This document shows, one piece after another, positions 41,308 to 48,995 of a stretch of 64,000 nt of DNA. The notes below the pieces were generated by a model, which had not been told where the DNA came from, made no database searches, and was given only the letters and a program-made list of their open reading frames with translations. Numbering within the stretch: position 1 is the first letter of the stretch; each line of letters starts with the position of its first letter. This DNA is from Chloroflexota bacterium. Lineage in GTDB: Bacteria > Chloroflexota > Dehalococcoidia > FW602-bin16. Position numbers and translations under genes: made by a program. The stretch lies in NCBI GenBank assembly GCA_004297765.1, contig SCTZ01000111.1, positions 18,379 to 82,378 on the forward strand. Reading direction: 5' to 3'.

Positions 41308-43257
41308 ATGGGATCTACACGTACGCGAGCTCGGGCCCTGGATCTGGCGGTTGCCGTTCTATCCGTGGGATTGGCTTTCGCCATCTATCGCGATAGCCTT
41401 ACCTTCCCGTTCTTCTTTGACGATCCTCTGGATCTGGTGCGGGGTCAGGGTCGCTCCGTCCTCTCGCTCCTAATGTCCTCTCAGGAGTATGGATACTACC
41501 GGCCACTCCCATTCTTGATATGGGAAGCTCTCCACAAAGTGCTAGGTCGCTACGACCAGACGATTTTGCACCTGCTACCGGTGGTGCTGCACGGACTTAA
41601 CGGCTTGCTTGTATACTCGCTCGGGAGTCGATTGATCTCCGCAACGGGCGCGATCGCGGCCGCCTTGCTTTTTATCCTGTTTCCCTTCACGTACCAGGTT
41701 GTGCCGTGGGCCGGGGCCCTGTTTCATCCTCTTGTGGCCTTCTTCGTTCTGACCGCCCTGTTGCTCTACTGGACCGCCCGATGTGACGGCAGCGCGCTCG
41801 CATTGGTCGGCTCGCTGTGCGCGGCTGCGCTGGCGATGCTCACACACGAATACGGCGTGGTTCTCCCGCTTCTGGCGGTCGCCCTGGAGCTCACCATCCT
41901 CCAGGGAACACGGACCCTCAGACGGCTACTGGTCACTACGCACTTCGGCCTCGTCGGGTCCTATATCGCCCTGTGGCTGGCGGTTCCGAAATGGGACACT
42001 TCGCTCACCATCGACCCGGAGTCACTGCGCTCGAATGGACTCTACTTCCTACAGGGTCTGGTCTATCCGATCTCCGGCCTGCTCCCGCGAACAACTGAGG
42101 TTTCGGATCAGGCTGCGGTCACTCTGCTTCCCTGGGCGGCCGCGGCCGCGCTTGCCTTCCTGACTCTATTGTACCTGTATGCGCGGCAGGCGAGAGTAGT
42201 CGTCCTTCTTCTGGTCTGGTTCGTCATCGCGGTTGCGCCCGCCTGGGCCACTTTGCCCTGGTCATATGTGGTCGACGGGCCCCGTCTGCTGTACCTGGCG
42301 GGGGTGCCCGTGTCTCTGCTCTGGGGCGGTGCGTTCGGCTTACTCGCTCACAGGCTCAAACCCGCACCGCTGGGCACAGGTGCGGCCATACTCGGAATCG
42401 CGCTGCTATCATGGCAAAGCATCGGCATCCTCGGCCCGCGGTTGGAGATGTACCGCGCGGGGATGGACGTTGTCCGCCAACTCGTCGATCTCATGCCGCC
42501 CAGGCAAGAACGCCCAGTGCTCGTGGTCAACCTGCCCACCTGGCTCGCCCCCAAACAGAACCCCTATCCGCTGGGGCACTGGGGCGTGACCATGGCCCCC
42601 ACGTACGTTGGGCTGGATCAGTTGGTCTCCGTCAATGCGGGCTCGGCGCCGCCCGTGCTTTCCGCGTCCTATCCGCCCAGTCTGCGGGATTGGGACTACT
42701 TCTACGCACCTCACGGCCTGCCACAATCTGTCGAACAGTTAGCACCTGCGGTGCGCTCCGCCGAAAGAGTCATCGTGACCGACTATTCAGCATCCACCCT
42801 GCGCCTGCGTGACGTGGGCACTGTCTCGACAGCACAGCCGCCAGAGCTGTCGACGAGCGATCTTGTCGCCAGTTTTGGAGATACGCTGCGACTACGCAGA
42901 GCCCGCGTCACACATCAGTCGACCGAGCTTATGGTGACGCTCGTCTGGGAGTGTCTCGCGGCCGAGCCGACTGACCGCACGATCTTCGTGCACGTGTACG
43001 GGCCACCGGGGCCTCCCGTGGCCCAGGGAGATGGATACGCGCTCCTGGCACTCTACCCAACGCGGCTGTGGCGCTCCGGCGAGTTCATTGTCGATCGACG
43101 TCCGATCGCCATACCATCCAACCTTCCCCCCGGTCAGTATAGGGTGACAGTGGGACTTTACGATCGGGCGACCGGGGAACGATCTGTCGCCACGGACCGG
43201 GACGGACGACCGGTGACAGATAACCTGGTGATCCTGGAAACAGGGCGACTTCCCTGA
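41308..43257 (+). CDS. GT-C-type integral membrane protein (PMT/TMTC-like)
   Basis: A 649-residue protein with about 11-12 membrane helices in the first 400 residues and a C-terminal extracytoplasmic beta-rich domain. The first loop has FPFFFDDPLDL, an Asp-Asp motif at the place used by GT39/TMTC-like mannosyltransferases, followed by YYRPLPFLIWE. Donor and acceptor are unknown. The next gene, a lipoprotein, follows after 20 bases. Confidence 0.65.
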   Translation: MGSTRTRARALDLAVAVLSVGLAFAIYRDSLTFPFFFDDPLDLVRGQGRSVLSLLMSSQEYGYYRPLPFLIWEALHKVLGRYDQTILHLLPVVLHGLNGLLVYSLGSRLISATGAIAAALLFILFPFTYQVVPWAGALFHPLVAFFVLTALLLYWTARCDGSALALVGSLCAAALAMLTHEYGVVLPLLAVALELTILQGTRTLRRLLVTTHFGLVGSYIALWLAVPKWDTSLTIDPESLRSNGLYFLQGLVYPISGLLPRTTEVSDQAAVTLLPWAAAAALAFLTLLYLYARQARVVVLLLVWFVIAVAPAWATLPWSYVVDGPRLLYLAGVPVSLLWGGAFGLLAHRLKPAPLGTGAAILGIALLSWQSIGILGPRLEMYRAGMDVVRQLVDLMPPRQERPVLVVNLPTWLAPKQNPYPLGHWGVTMAPTYVGLDQLVSVNAGSAPPVLSASYPPSLRDWDYFYAPHGLPQSVEQLAPAVRSAERVIVTDYSASTLRLRDVGTVSTAQPPELSTSDLVASFGDTLRLRRARVTHQSTELMVTLVWECLAAEPTDRTIFVHVYGPPGPPVAQGDGYALLALYPTRLWRSGEFIVDRRPIAIPSNLPPGQYRVTVGLYDRATGERSVATDRDGRPVTDNLVILETGRLP

Positions 43258-43277
43258 ACCAGCAGATAAGGAGACAC

Positions 43278-44441
43278 TTGGGATCTATGCAGCAGAGCAC
43301 CTACACCTGGTTACTTATTTTCGCTCTGGCAATCGGGGCAACTCTGCTGGGATGCGCTCCACGCGAGGCGGCTGAGGCGCTTCCCCCACCCCAGAACGCG
43401 GCCGGGAACGCCACTGAGTCGCGCTCGGTCCCCGGGTCTTCGCCCACCCCGTCCGCGCCCAGTTCTGTGGCACTCTCGCCGACACCGCAGAAGACGCCTA
43501 CTCCGATGAGGACGGCAACCCCGGTCGGAACGCCGACGCCGGTCGCCCAAAGGCTCCGCGGACCGCAGTCGGTTCAGCCCTCGCCACGATACCAGCCGCT
43601 GCCGCTGACCAGGGACAGCACTCTCGACAACCGCATTCGACAGCAGTTAGGCACCCGGATCACCAGCTACGGAGTGGTGGTCAAACGGCTCGCGGACGGA
43701 AGAGGAACAGTAATCAATCCCGATCAGGAGTTCTACGCGGCGAGCGTGTACAAGCTCTTTGTGATGTTCGAGGTCTTCAAGCAGCGCGAGCTAGGACTTC
43801 TAAGCTTTGACGAGGTTCTCACGGTGACACCTCCTTACCAGGAGTTCCAGATCGGCGACCTGCGGTGGCCGCTGTGGACCGAGGTCTCCATCCGAAACCT
43901 GCTGGAGGCCATGGTCACTGAGAGCGACAACGTGGCCGCCATGATGCTGTACGACAAGACCGGCGGTCGGAACATGGCCCAGGAGCTGACATCGATAGGG
44001 CTGACGCACACAGACGTCAACACGGATCGCCTGCCAACGTCGGCCGGGGATGTGGCTATTCTGCTGGAAATGATCGCTCGAAAGCAGGCCATCAATGCTG
44101 CGGCAAGTCAGGAGATGATCGACCTGCTCAGCCGTCAGAAGATCGACGGCGGATTGCTAACCCTCCTACCAAAAGAAACCAAGGTGGCCCACAAGACGGG
44201 CAGTTGGGACAACGCGTCCCATGACGTTGGCGTCGTCTACGCCCCCAGCGGAGCGTACGTGATCGCGATGCTGTCAGACCGAGCGGGAGAACTCAAGCCG
44301 ATCGCCGAGCTGTCTCGGCTAGTCTACGACTACTTCGCGGGGACCAGGCAAGATCCCCCGGGGAACCTTGGCGGAGCAAGCCGGACACTCACACCCACGC
44401 CGGTACGGCAATCGACGCCGACGCCTGCCCCGCGGAGGTGA
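43278..44441 (+). CDS. Lipoprotein with a class A beta-lactamase-like serine hydrolase domain
   Basis: A 387-residue protein. Signal peptide with lipobox LLGC (Cys26), a Pro/Thr-rich spacer (about residues 35-105), then a penicillin-recognising domain with SVYK (Ser156, Lys159), SDN (216-218) and KTG (306-308). The omega-loop ExxLN motif carrying the deacylating Glu of true class A beta-lactamases is not seen, so a peptidase, esterase or penicillin-binding role is likelier than resistance. A second Thr/Pro-rich tail ends the protein. The TTG at 43278 is favoured by AAGGAG at the right spacing; ATG 43287 is the alternative. Confidence 0.8.
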   Translation: MGSMQQSTYTWLLIFALAIGATLLGCAPREAAEALPPPQNAAGNATESRSVPGSSPTPSAPSSVALSPTPQKTPTPMRTATPVGTPTPVAQRLRGPQSVQPSPRYQPLPLTRDSTLDNRIRQQLGTRITSYGVVVKRLADGRGTVINPDQEFYAASVYKLFVMFEVFKQRELGLLSFDEVLTVTPPYQEFQIGDLRWPLWTEVSIRNLLEAMVTESDNVAAMMLYDKTGGRNMAQELTSIGLTHTDVNTDRLPTSAGDVAILLEMIARKQAINAAASQEMIDLLSRQKIDGGLLTLLPKETKVAHKTGSWDNASHDVGVVYAPSGAYVIAMLSDRAGELKPIAELSRLVYDYFAGTRQDPPGNLGGASRTLTPTPVRQSTPTPAPRR

Positions 44442-44537
44442 CTTCACATACCCAGCTTGTCGATTGCACCTCCTGCCCTGGTTCAGCTCACGATTTGGAA
44501 CGAAAGTTGCCGACGATTCGTGAGAGGAGTACACCTG

Positions 44538-45461
44538 ATGGGTCTACAGACATCGGGGCAAATCGGCAACAAACTCCGCCTGGCCGTGGCGTTGACGGTG
44601 GGGATACTGGTGGCAGAAGCTGTCGGCGGCTATCTGGCCAATAGTCTGGCCCTGCTCTCCGACGCAGGCCATGTATTCACCGATATCCTGGCCCTGGTGC
44701 TCAGTTGGGTCGGCGTACTGCAGGCCCAGAGACCGGGGACAGCAGCTATGACCTTCGGCTTCCACAGGGTCGGCGTCCTCATCGCCCTGATCAACGCGGC
44801 CAGCCTGGCGCTGATAGCCGGGTTTATCGTCGTGGAAGCCTATCACCGCCTCCAGCAGCCAGAGGCCGTGGATACTCGGCTGATGCTCGGGGTAGCCTTG
44901 GCCGGATTGGCAGTCAACATGGTGATCATCCTGCTGCTCCGCCGCGACCAGCAACACAGCATCAACATTCACAGCGCCTTTCTGCACGTCCTGGGCGACG
45001 CGCTGGCCTCGATCGGAGTGATCGTGGGCGGGCTGATCATCATGGCCACCAACTGGTTCTGGGCGGATCCGCTGATCAGCCTGCTGGTAGCGGGCATCAT
45101 AGCAGTCGGGTCATGGGGCATCATCCAGGAAGCGGTGGGAGTGTTCCTGGAGGCCACGCCTCCCCACGTCAACCTTCACGAGCTGCGCCAGGCCATGGAG
45201 AGCGACTCCGATATCGTCAACGTGCACGACCTGCACGTCTGGAGCATCTCACCGGATCTACACATGCTGAGCTGCCACGTCCTATCGCACGACCTGACGG
45301 TAGCTCAGACGGAAGAGGCCCGGGCCCGCCTCGATAAGATGCTTGCCGAGCGCTTTGCCATCGCGCACACCACTATGCAGTTCGAGTGCGCAGAATGCAT
45401 CGCTAACGCGCCAAGCTGCCCGCTCGCCTTCGGCAACCCGGATCAGACCAAGGCGTCTTAG
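44538..45461 (+). CDS. Cation diffusion facilitator (CzcD/ZitB-type zinc exporter)
   Basis: A 307-residue inner-membrane antiporter with six helices and a cytoplasmic C-terminal domain. The zinc-site residues appear as SDAGHVFTD in helix 2 and HVLGDALASIG in helix 5. The C-terminal dimer domain has DLHVWSISPDLHMLSCHV. Zn2+ is the usual substrate for this HD-HD pattern. The ATG at 44538 has GAGGAG upstream; the longer frame to 44457 lacks an RBS. The C-terminus adds CAECIANAPSC, a possible extra metal-binding stretch. Confidence 0.9.
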   Translation: MGLQTSGQIGNKLRLAVALTVGILVAEAVGGYLANSLALLSDAGHVFTDILALVLSWVGVLQAQRPGTAAMTFGFHRVGVLIALINAASLALIAGFIVVEAYHRLQQPEAVDTRLMLGVALAGLAVNMVIILLLRRDQQHSINIHSAFLHVLGDALASIGVIVGGLIIMATNWFWADPLISLLVAGIIAVGSWGIIQEAVGVFLEATPPHVNLHELRQAMESDSDIVNVHDLHVWSISPDLHMLSCHVLSHDLTVAQTEEARARLDKMLAERFAIAHTTMQFECAECIANAPSCPLAFGNPDQTKAS

Positions 45462-45463
45462 GA

Positions 45464-45895
45464 CTACTGCTCGGCACCCAAGCGAAATGGGTTGCGGACG
45501 ACGATGCCATCATAGCGCTGTCCATCGCCGAGATCCTCAGACCAGATCACCGCTGCATCTGCTTTCCTGGCAGCAGTCAGCACCATCGCATCCCAGAACG
45601 ACACCCGCCAGCGTAGAGCCCCATCGATCGCATCCAAGATGTCCTGCCGTCCAGGCTCGATCACTTTCCACGTAGACAGATCGCTTACGATGGCGCGAGC
45701 ATCAAGAGGCGCCAACGGTGGCACTGCCTTGCGAGTCAGTGTGACGAAGGTCTCCTGCAGAACCTGCATGCTGAGGGCACCATCGCCTGATTTCCACAAG
45801 TGCCGCAGCAACTTCAGGGACTGAGTCCGCTTTGCCCCGGCGGATAGATCATAAGCATACACGATGACCTTGGTGTCGCAGAACTCAACGCTCAT
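45464..45895 (-). CDS. PIN-domain ribonuclease toxin (VapC-like)
   Basis: A 143-residue protein with the PIN acidic residues Asp7 (FCDTKVIVYAYD), Glu48 (LQETFVTL), Asp102 (FWDAMVL) and Asp121 (SEDLGDG). The usual DTN signature is DTK here. VapC-type toxins cut tRNA or rRNA. Its start overlaps the end of the antitoxin gene by 11 bases, typical for a VapBC-type unit. It is convergent with the CDF exporter gene, just 2 bases away. Confidence 0.85.
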   Translation of the reverse strand: MSVEFCDTKVIVYAYDLSAGAKRTQSLKLLRHLWKSGDGALSMQVLQETFVTLTRKAVPPLAPLDARAIVSDLSTWKVIEPGRQDILDAIDGALRWRVSFWDAMVLTAARKADAAVIWSEDLGDGQRYDGIVVRNPFRLGAEQ

Positions 45896-46127
45896 GCAAT
45901 TCCTCGCGAGTCCAGGTAACCTTCCCCTGCGTGCCCAGGTTCAGTCCATGCTCGAGCAACCGAAGTTGTCGATCCCGCGCAGCCCGGTACTGACGCGCCG
46001 ACTCAACCTGCTCTTCGAGCAACAGCGACAGATACCTGGATAGAGAAAGCCCATGATCCACGGCAAGATGTCTGGCCTCCCGCAATACGTCGTCGGGCAA
46101 GGACAACGTAACGTTGCGCTGTTTCAT
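45885..46127 (-). CDS. Ribbon-helix-helix antitoxin (VapB-like)
   Basis: An 80-residue protein with an N-terminal RHH motif (NVTLSLPDDVLREARHLA, then LSLSRYLSLLLEE) and a charged C-terminal segment that should wrap the toxin. The ATG at 46127 has AGGAG 8 bases upstream. The frame is open to 46259, but that extension crosses the promoter. It precedes and overlaps the PIN toxin. Confidence 0.8.
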   Translation of the reverse strand: MKQRNVTLSLPDDVLREARHLAVDHGLSLSRYLSLLLEEQVESARQYRAARDRQLRLLEHGLNLGTQGKVTWTREELHER

Positions 46128-46158
46128 ACACACCACTCCTCTGATACTACACGACAAT

Positions 46159-46167
46159 AGTGTAACA
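46159..46167 (-). promoter_or_regulatory. Extended -10 promoter of the PIN toxin-antitoxin pair
   Basis: The minus strand reads CTTGTGTTACACTA, an extended -10 (TGTTACACT), about 31 bases before the antitoxin start. It shares 13 of 14 bases with the BrnT promoter region at 38960. Confidence 0.5.
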
Positions 46168-46259
46168 CAAGAAAAGTGAAAGCCGCTAGCAACTGGTAGG
46201 ATGAATCGACGGCATGGTCGCACAAGCAGCGGGGACGCGCTCGCGCAAAGGGCAAGCAC

Positions 46260-46895
46260 CTACGCGGGCTTGCGGAAGTTCACCGTGTACGCGAAGAAGT
46301 TGCCGTACTCCTCCTCAAGAACAAAGCCAGCCTCAGTGCAGCGGCCGATGACAGTGCTCTTCAAAGAGTAATCGGGGTCTACCAGTATCTCCGTGATCGA
46401 GAGGCGACCACCCGGTTTCAGAACGCGGTATATCTCTGACAGGGCGGCTCTCTTGTCAGGGATCTCTCCCAGCACCGTGACCAGGAAGGCGACGTCGAAG
46501 GAGTCCGACGGAAGGTCGAGCCTGGTGGCGTCGCCCACCTGCGCCCGAACATTCTGGACGTAGGCCCAACTGAGCTTGCGCTGGAGCTTCTCTATCATGG
46601 CGGGCTGGATATCGATGGCCACGACCTCTCCCATGGGTTCGAGGCGCCGAGCCAGTGGCAGCGTGTACACACCCGGTCCCGGTCCTATCTCCAGCACCCG
46701 CATGCCCGGCTGCAGCCCCAGGCGATCCAGCACCGCCTCCGGCGGGAAAGTCCGGCGGCGGAGTGGGTTCTCCAGAATAAGTGCGGCCTCGAAGGGCATT
46801 GGAAAGGGATGGATCTTGCGCACGATCCGAATCACCACCTGAAAGGCAAGAAAGAAGCCGAGAACAGCGAGCGCGGTCCGTCCGATTGTCTTCAT
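46260..46895 (-). CDS. SAM-dependent class I methyltransferase, membrane-anchored
   Basis: A 211-residue protein with an N-terminal hydrophobic anchor (ALAVLGFFLAFQVVIRIV) and a UbiE/methyltransferase-11-like domain: VLEIGPGPGVYTLPLA (motif I), VVAIDIQPAMIEKL and a later LKPGGRLSITEI. The substrate is unknown. It follows the cytidylate-kinase-like gene after 18 bases on the same strand, so the two are probably co-transcribed. Confidence 0.8.
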   Translation of the reverse strand: MKTIGRTALAVLGFFLAFQVVIRIVRKIHPFPMPFEAALILENPLRRRTFPPEAVLDRLGLQPGMRVLEIGPGPGVYTLPLARRLEPMGEVVAIDIQPAMIEKLQRKLSWAYVQNVRAQVGDATRLDLPSDSFDVAFLVTVLGEIPDKRAALSEIYRVLKPGGRLSITEILVDPDYSLKSTVIGRCTEAGFVLEEEYGNFFAYTVNFRKPA

Positions 46896-46913
46896 AGCAC
46901 CTCTCCCGCGACG

Positions 46914-47552
46914 TTATGTCCGCCGCACTGTCTCCATGATGAGATCGGCCGCCAACTCGGGCGTGATCTGTCGCATGTTGATCATAAGGTCATACAGATG
47001 GTGATCCGTCCAGTTGACCTTGTAGTAGGTCTGGTAAAAGCTCGCGCGCTGCCGCCCAATCTCTTTGAGCTGCTTCTCAGCCGCCGGCAGATCCAGACGC
47101 TGATGCTCCGCCAGCCAGCGCACCCTCCGATCTGCTGGCGCGCCGATGAAGATGTGGAGAACGCCCGGCACGTCTCTTAGCATGACCTGTCCAGCATGCC
47201 CGACGACGATGGCGCCGCCGGGTCCATCGGCCACCCGTCTGACCACGTCCTCCATCAGGTGGCGATACGCGTCCACCGTCATGGTCGGAACGGCCGGCAC
47301 GTTCGGCGCCGGGAACTCTAGCTCCGGGCTGGCGGGAAAACGACCGAGCAACTCAACCATGCGGGACAGAAACGACGGCACGCGCTCGGCTTCTTCGATT
47401 GTCTCCTCGGAGACCCCCGCCCGCGCGGCGGCGCGTGACAAGATTTCGCGATCCAGGAGAGGAACACTCAGCCTTTCGGCCACACTAGCAGCCACTTGTT
47501 CTGCGCCTGCACCAACCTGACTGGTAATCGTCACCACAACGGGTTGAGCCAT
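46914..47552 (-). CDS. Cytidylate kinase-like family protein
   Basis: A 212-residue P-loop-fold protein. The N-terminus VVTITSQVGAGAEQVAASVA and LDREILSRAAARAGVSEETI match the cytidylate-kinase-like family (Cytidylate_kin2), whose P-loop is altered: the usual GKG/GKS lysine is absent here (GAGAEQ). LHIFIGAPADRRVRWLAE resembles the lid region. Real kinase activity is uncertain; relatives are often found in regulatory or CBS-domain settings. Confidence 0.75.
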   Translation of the reverse strand: MAQPVVVTITSQVGAGAEQVAASVAERLSVPLLDREILSRAAARAGVSEETIEEAERVPSFLSRMVELLGRFPASPELEFPAPNVPAVPTMTVDAYRHLMEDVVRRVADGPGGAIVVGHAGQVMLRDVPGVLHIFIGAPADRRVRWLAEHQRLDLPAAEKQLKEIGRQRASFYQTYYKVNWTDHHLYDLMINMRQITPELAADLIMETVRRT

Positions 47553-47642
47553 CGTGCCACCTCCTGCCTTGTATGCTCACATTCCGGCCCAGTTGAGACG
47601 TGGTCACAAGTAGATGGTCGGCGTAGACCGCGAAAGCGTATT

Positions 47643-47675
47643 CTGGGAGCGCCCGCCTGAGGCGGGCGCTCCCAG
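47643..47675. repeat. CTGGGAGCGC-type hairpin, copy 3
   Basis: Perfect 15-base arms (47643-47657 and 47661-47675, loop tga). A larger inverted pair, ggtcacaa near 47602 and ttgtgacc near 47695, brackets it and suggests an element of about 100 bases. Confidence 0.85.
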
Positions 47676-47806
47676 GCAGCATGGTCTCTCACTTTTGTGA
47701 CCAGGCCTCGCCTAATTATAGACAACGCGACCTCCCGGTCAAGCCCCAATACAGAAAAGCGACCGAGATCGTTTCTTGTCCCGGTCGCTTTCGTTGGATC
47801 GCCAGA

Positions 47807-47837
47807 GACCGCCGCGGTTTCCGAAACCGCGGCGGTC
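47807..47837. repeat. GACCGCCGCGG palindrome, copy 1
   Basis: Perfect 15-base arms with a single-base centre (47807-47821, 47823-47837). A diverged copy with one mismatch in the stem lies at 60575-60605. Confidence 0.85.
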
Positions 47838-47906
47838 TTGTCCGACAGGATACTCCACTTGAGGAACGACGCAGTAACGGGGGTGTTCCTAATACTACAA
47901 CCGTAC

Positions 47907-47998
47907 TTTGTCATTCTGAGCGCCGCAGCGCGAAGAATCCGTACCTCACGGGGGCGAGGGGCGCGGATTCTTCGGCGTGCGCGCCTCAGAATGACAAA
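47907..47998. repeat. TTTGTCATTCTGA element, copy 2
   Basis: tttgtcattctgag at the left end is the exact inverse of ctcagaatgacaaa at the right end, with cgaagaatccg/cggattcttcg inside. Outer inverted repeats (about 47890-47904 and 48033-48048) overlap the flxA stop codon. Confidence 0.85.
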
Positions 47999-48046
47999 CA
48001 GAGGCGGTGCTCGAGATGAGAAGTTCGGTGAACTACGGTTGTAGTA

Positions 48047-48910
48047 CTAAAACTCCTCGAGGAACTGGTTGATCTGGGCCATGGTGAAGACCGGCCCCTC
48101 GAGGCAGACGTAGTGCTCGCCCACATTGCAGCGCCCGCACTTGCCGATGCCGCACTTCATCTTGCTCTCGAGCGTCGTCACGATCTGGTCGTCGCCGAAC
48201 TCCAGCTTCTTCAGTTGCTGCAGCGTAAACTTGATCATGATCGGCGGTCCGCAGATGATGGCCACCGCGTTCTTCGGTGACGGCTTGACCTCAGCCACCA
48301 CCGTGGGGATCAGGTCCACTCTGCCCTTCCAGCTCTCGTCGCCCCGATCGACCGTCAGCTCCAATCGGGTGCGCGGCGACGACTGCCAGATCTCGAACTC
48401 GGGCTTGAAGACGAGATCTTGCGGACTGCGCGCCCCGTTCAAGATGAAGACATCTCCGTAGTCGTCCCGAAAGTCCATGATGTAGTTGATCACGGAGCGC
48501 ATGGGGGCCATGCCGATTCCACCCCCGATTATGACCAGGTCCTTGCCCTTGTACTCGTGCATCGGGAATGTGTTGCCGAACGGCCCGCGCACTCCGACGA
48601 CGTCGTCCACCTGCAGCTCGTGCATCCCCCGCGAGACCGTCCCCACGCGCCGGATGGCGAACTCGATCCCCGCCTTGCGGTGACCCAGCGAGCTTATGTC
48701 AAACGGCGCCTCGCCTATGCCGAATACGGAGACGAAGCCGAATTGGCCAACCCCGTACTCGAACTTCTCCCTAATCTCAGGGTCCAGCAACTCCAGGTTG
48801 AACAGCTTGACGTCGTATGTCAGATCCTCGATGCTCCGGATCTTGGCCAGATACGGCATAAAGGGGTTAGCGCGGCTGGCACATGTGCACTCGTGTGTCT
48901 CAGTGGTCAT
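48047..48910 (-). CDS. flxA: FAD/NAD(P)-binding flavin oxidoreductase subunit FlxA (AsrB-like)
   Basis: A 287-residue ferredoxin-NADP reductase-fold protein. It has an FAD domain (GVRGPFGNTFPM), an NAD(P) domain (IIGGGIGMAPMRSVINYI) and a C-terminal [2Fe-2S] site (CGIGKCGRCNVGEHYVC). It resembles anaerobic sulfite reductase AsrB and hydrogenase gamma subunits. As last gene of an hdrCBA-flxD-C-B series it is best assigned as FlxA, the NADH entry point of the HdrABC-FlxABCD complex. ATG 48910 is preferred to GTG 48919. A 20-bp-stem hairpin separates it from flxB. Confidence 0.82.
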   Translation of the reverse strand: MTTETHECTCASRANPFMPYLAKIRSIEDLTYDVKLFNLELLDPEIREKFEYGVGQFGFVSVFGIGEAPFDISSLGHRKAGIEFAIRRVGTVSRGMHELQVDDVVGVRGPFGNTFPMHEYKGKDLVIIGGGIGMAPMRSVINYIMDFRDDYGDVFILNGARSPQDLVFKPEFEIWQSSPRTRLELTVDRGDESWKGRVDLIPTVVAEVKPSPKNAVAIICGPPIMIKFTLQQLKKLEFGDDQIVTTLESKMKCGIGKCGRCNVGEHYVCLEGPVFTMAQINQFLEEF

Positions 48911-48934
48911 ATCGTCCACCCATTAAACGTAGTA

Positions 48935-48989
48935 GGGGTTAGGGGTTAGGGGCTGGGGGTTGGGGGACCAGCCCCTAACCCCTAACCCC
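48935..48989. repeat. 20-bp perfect hairpin between flxB and flxA
   Basis: Arms GGGGTTAGGGGTTAGGGGCT (48935-48954) and its exact complement (48970-48989) with a 15-base loop fill most of the 85-base gap within the operon. It is the strongest member of the G-rich inverted tract family. It could attenuate transcription into flxA or protect the upstream message. Confidence 0.85.
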
Positions 48990-48995
48990 CAGCCC

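Larger units (their letters stand above)
47553..48046. other. Repeat-filled gap downstream of flxA
   Basis: No gene. From left to right it contains a CTGGGAG hairpin (47643-47675) flanked by ggtcacaa and ttgtgacc, a 10-bp stem AAAGCGACCG/CGGTCGCTTT (47756-47765, 47782-47791), a GACCGCCGCGG palindrome (47807-47837), and a TTTGTCATTCTGA element (47907-47998) bounded by actacaaccgta and tacggttgtagt. The hairpins probably terminate the flxA transcript. Confidence 0.7.

Noticed and set aside
43278..44441. Functional class A beta-lactamase
   Set aside because: The catalytic Ser, Lys and KTG are present, but the omega-loop Glu motif is missing, so the resistance label is not supported.
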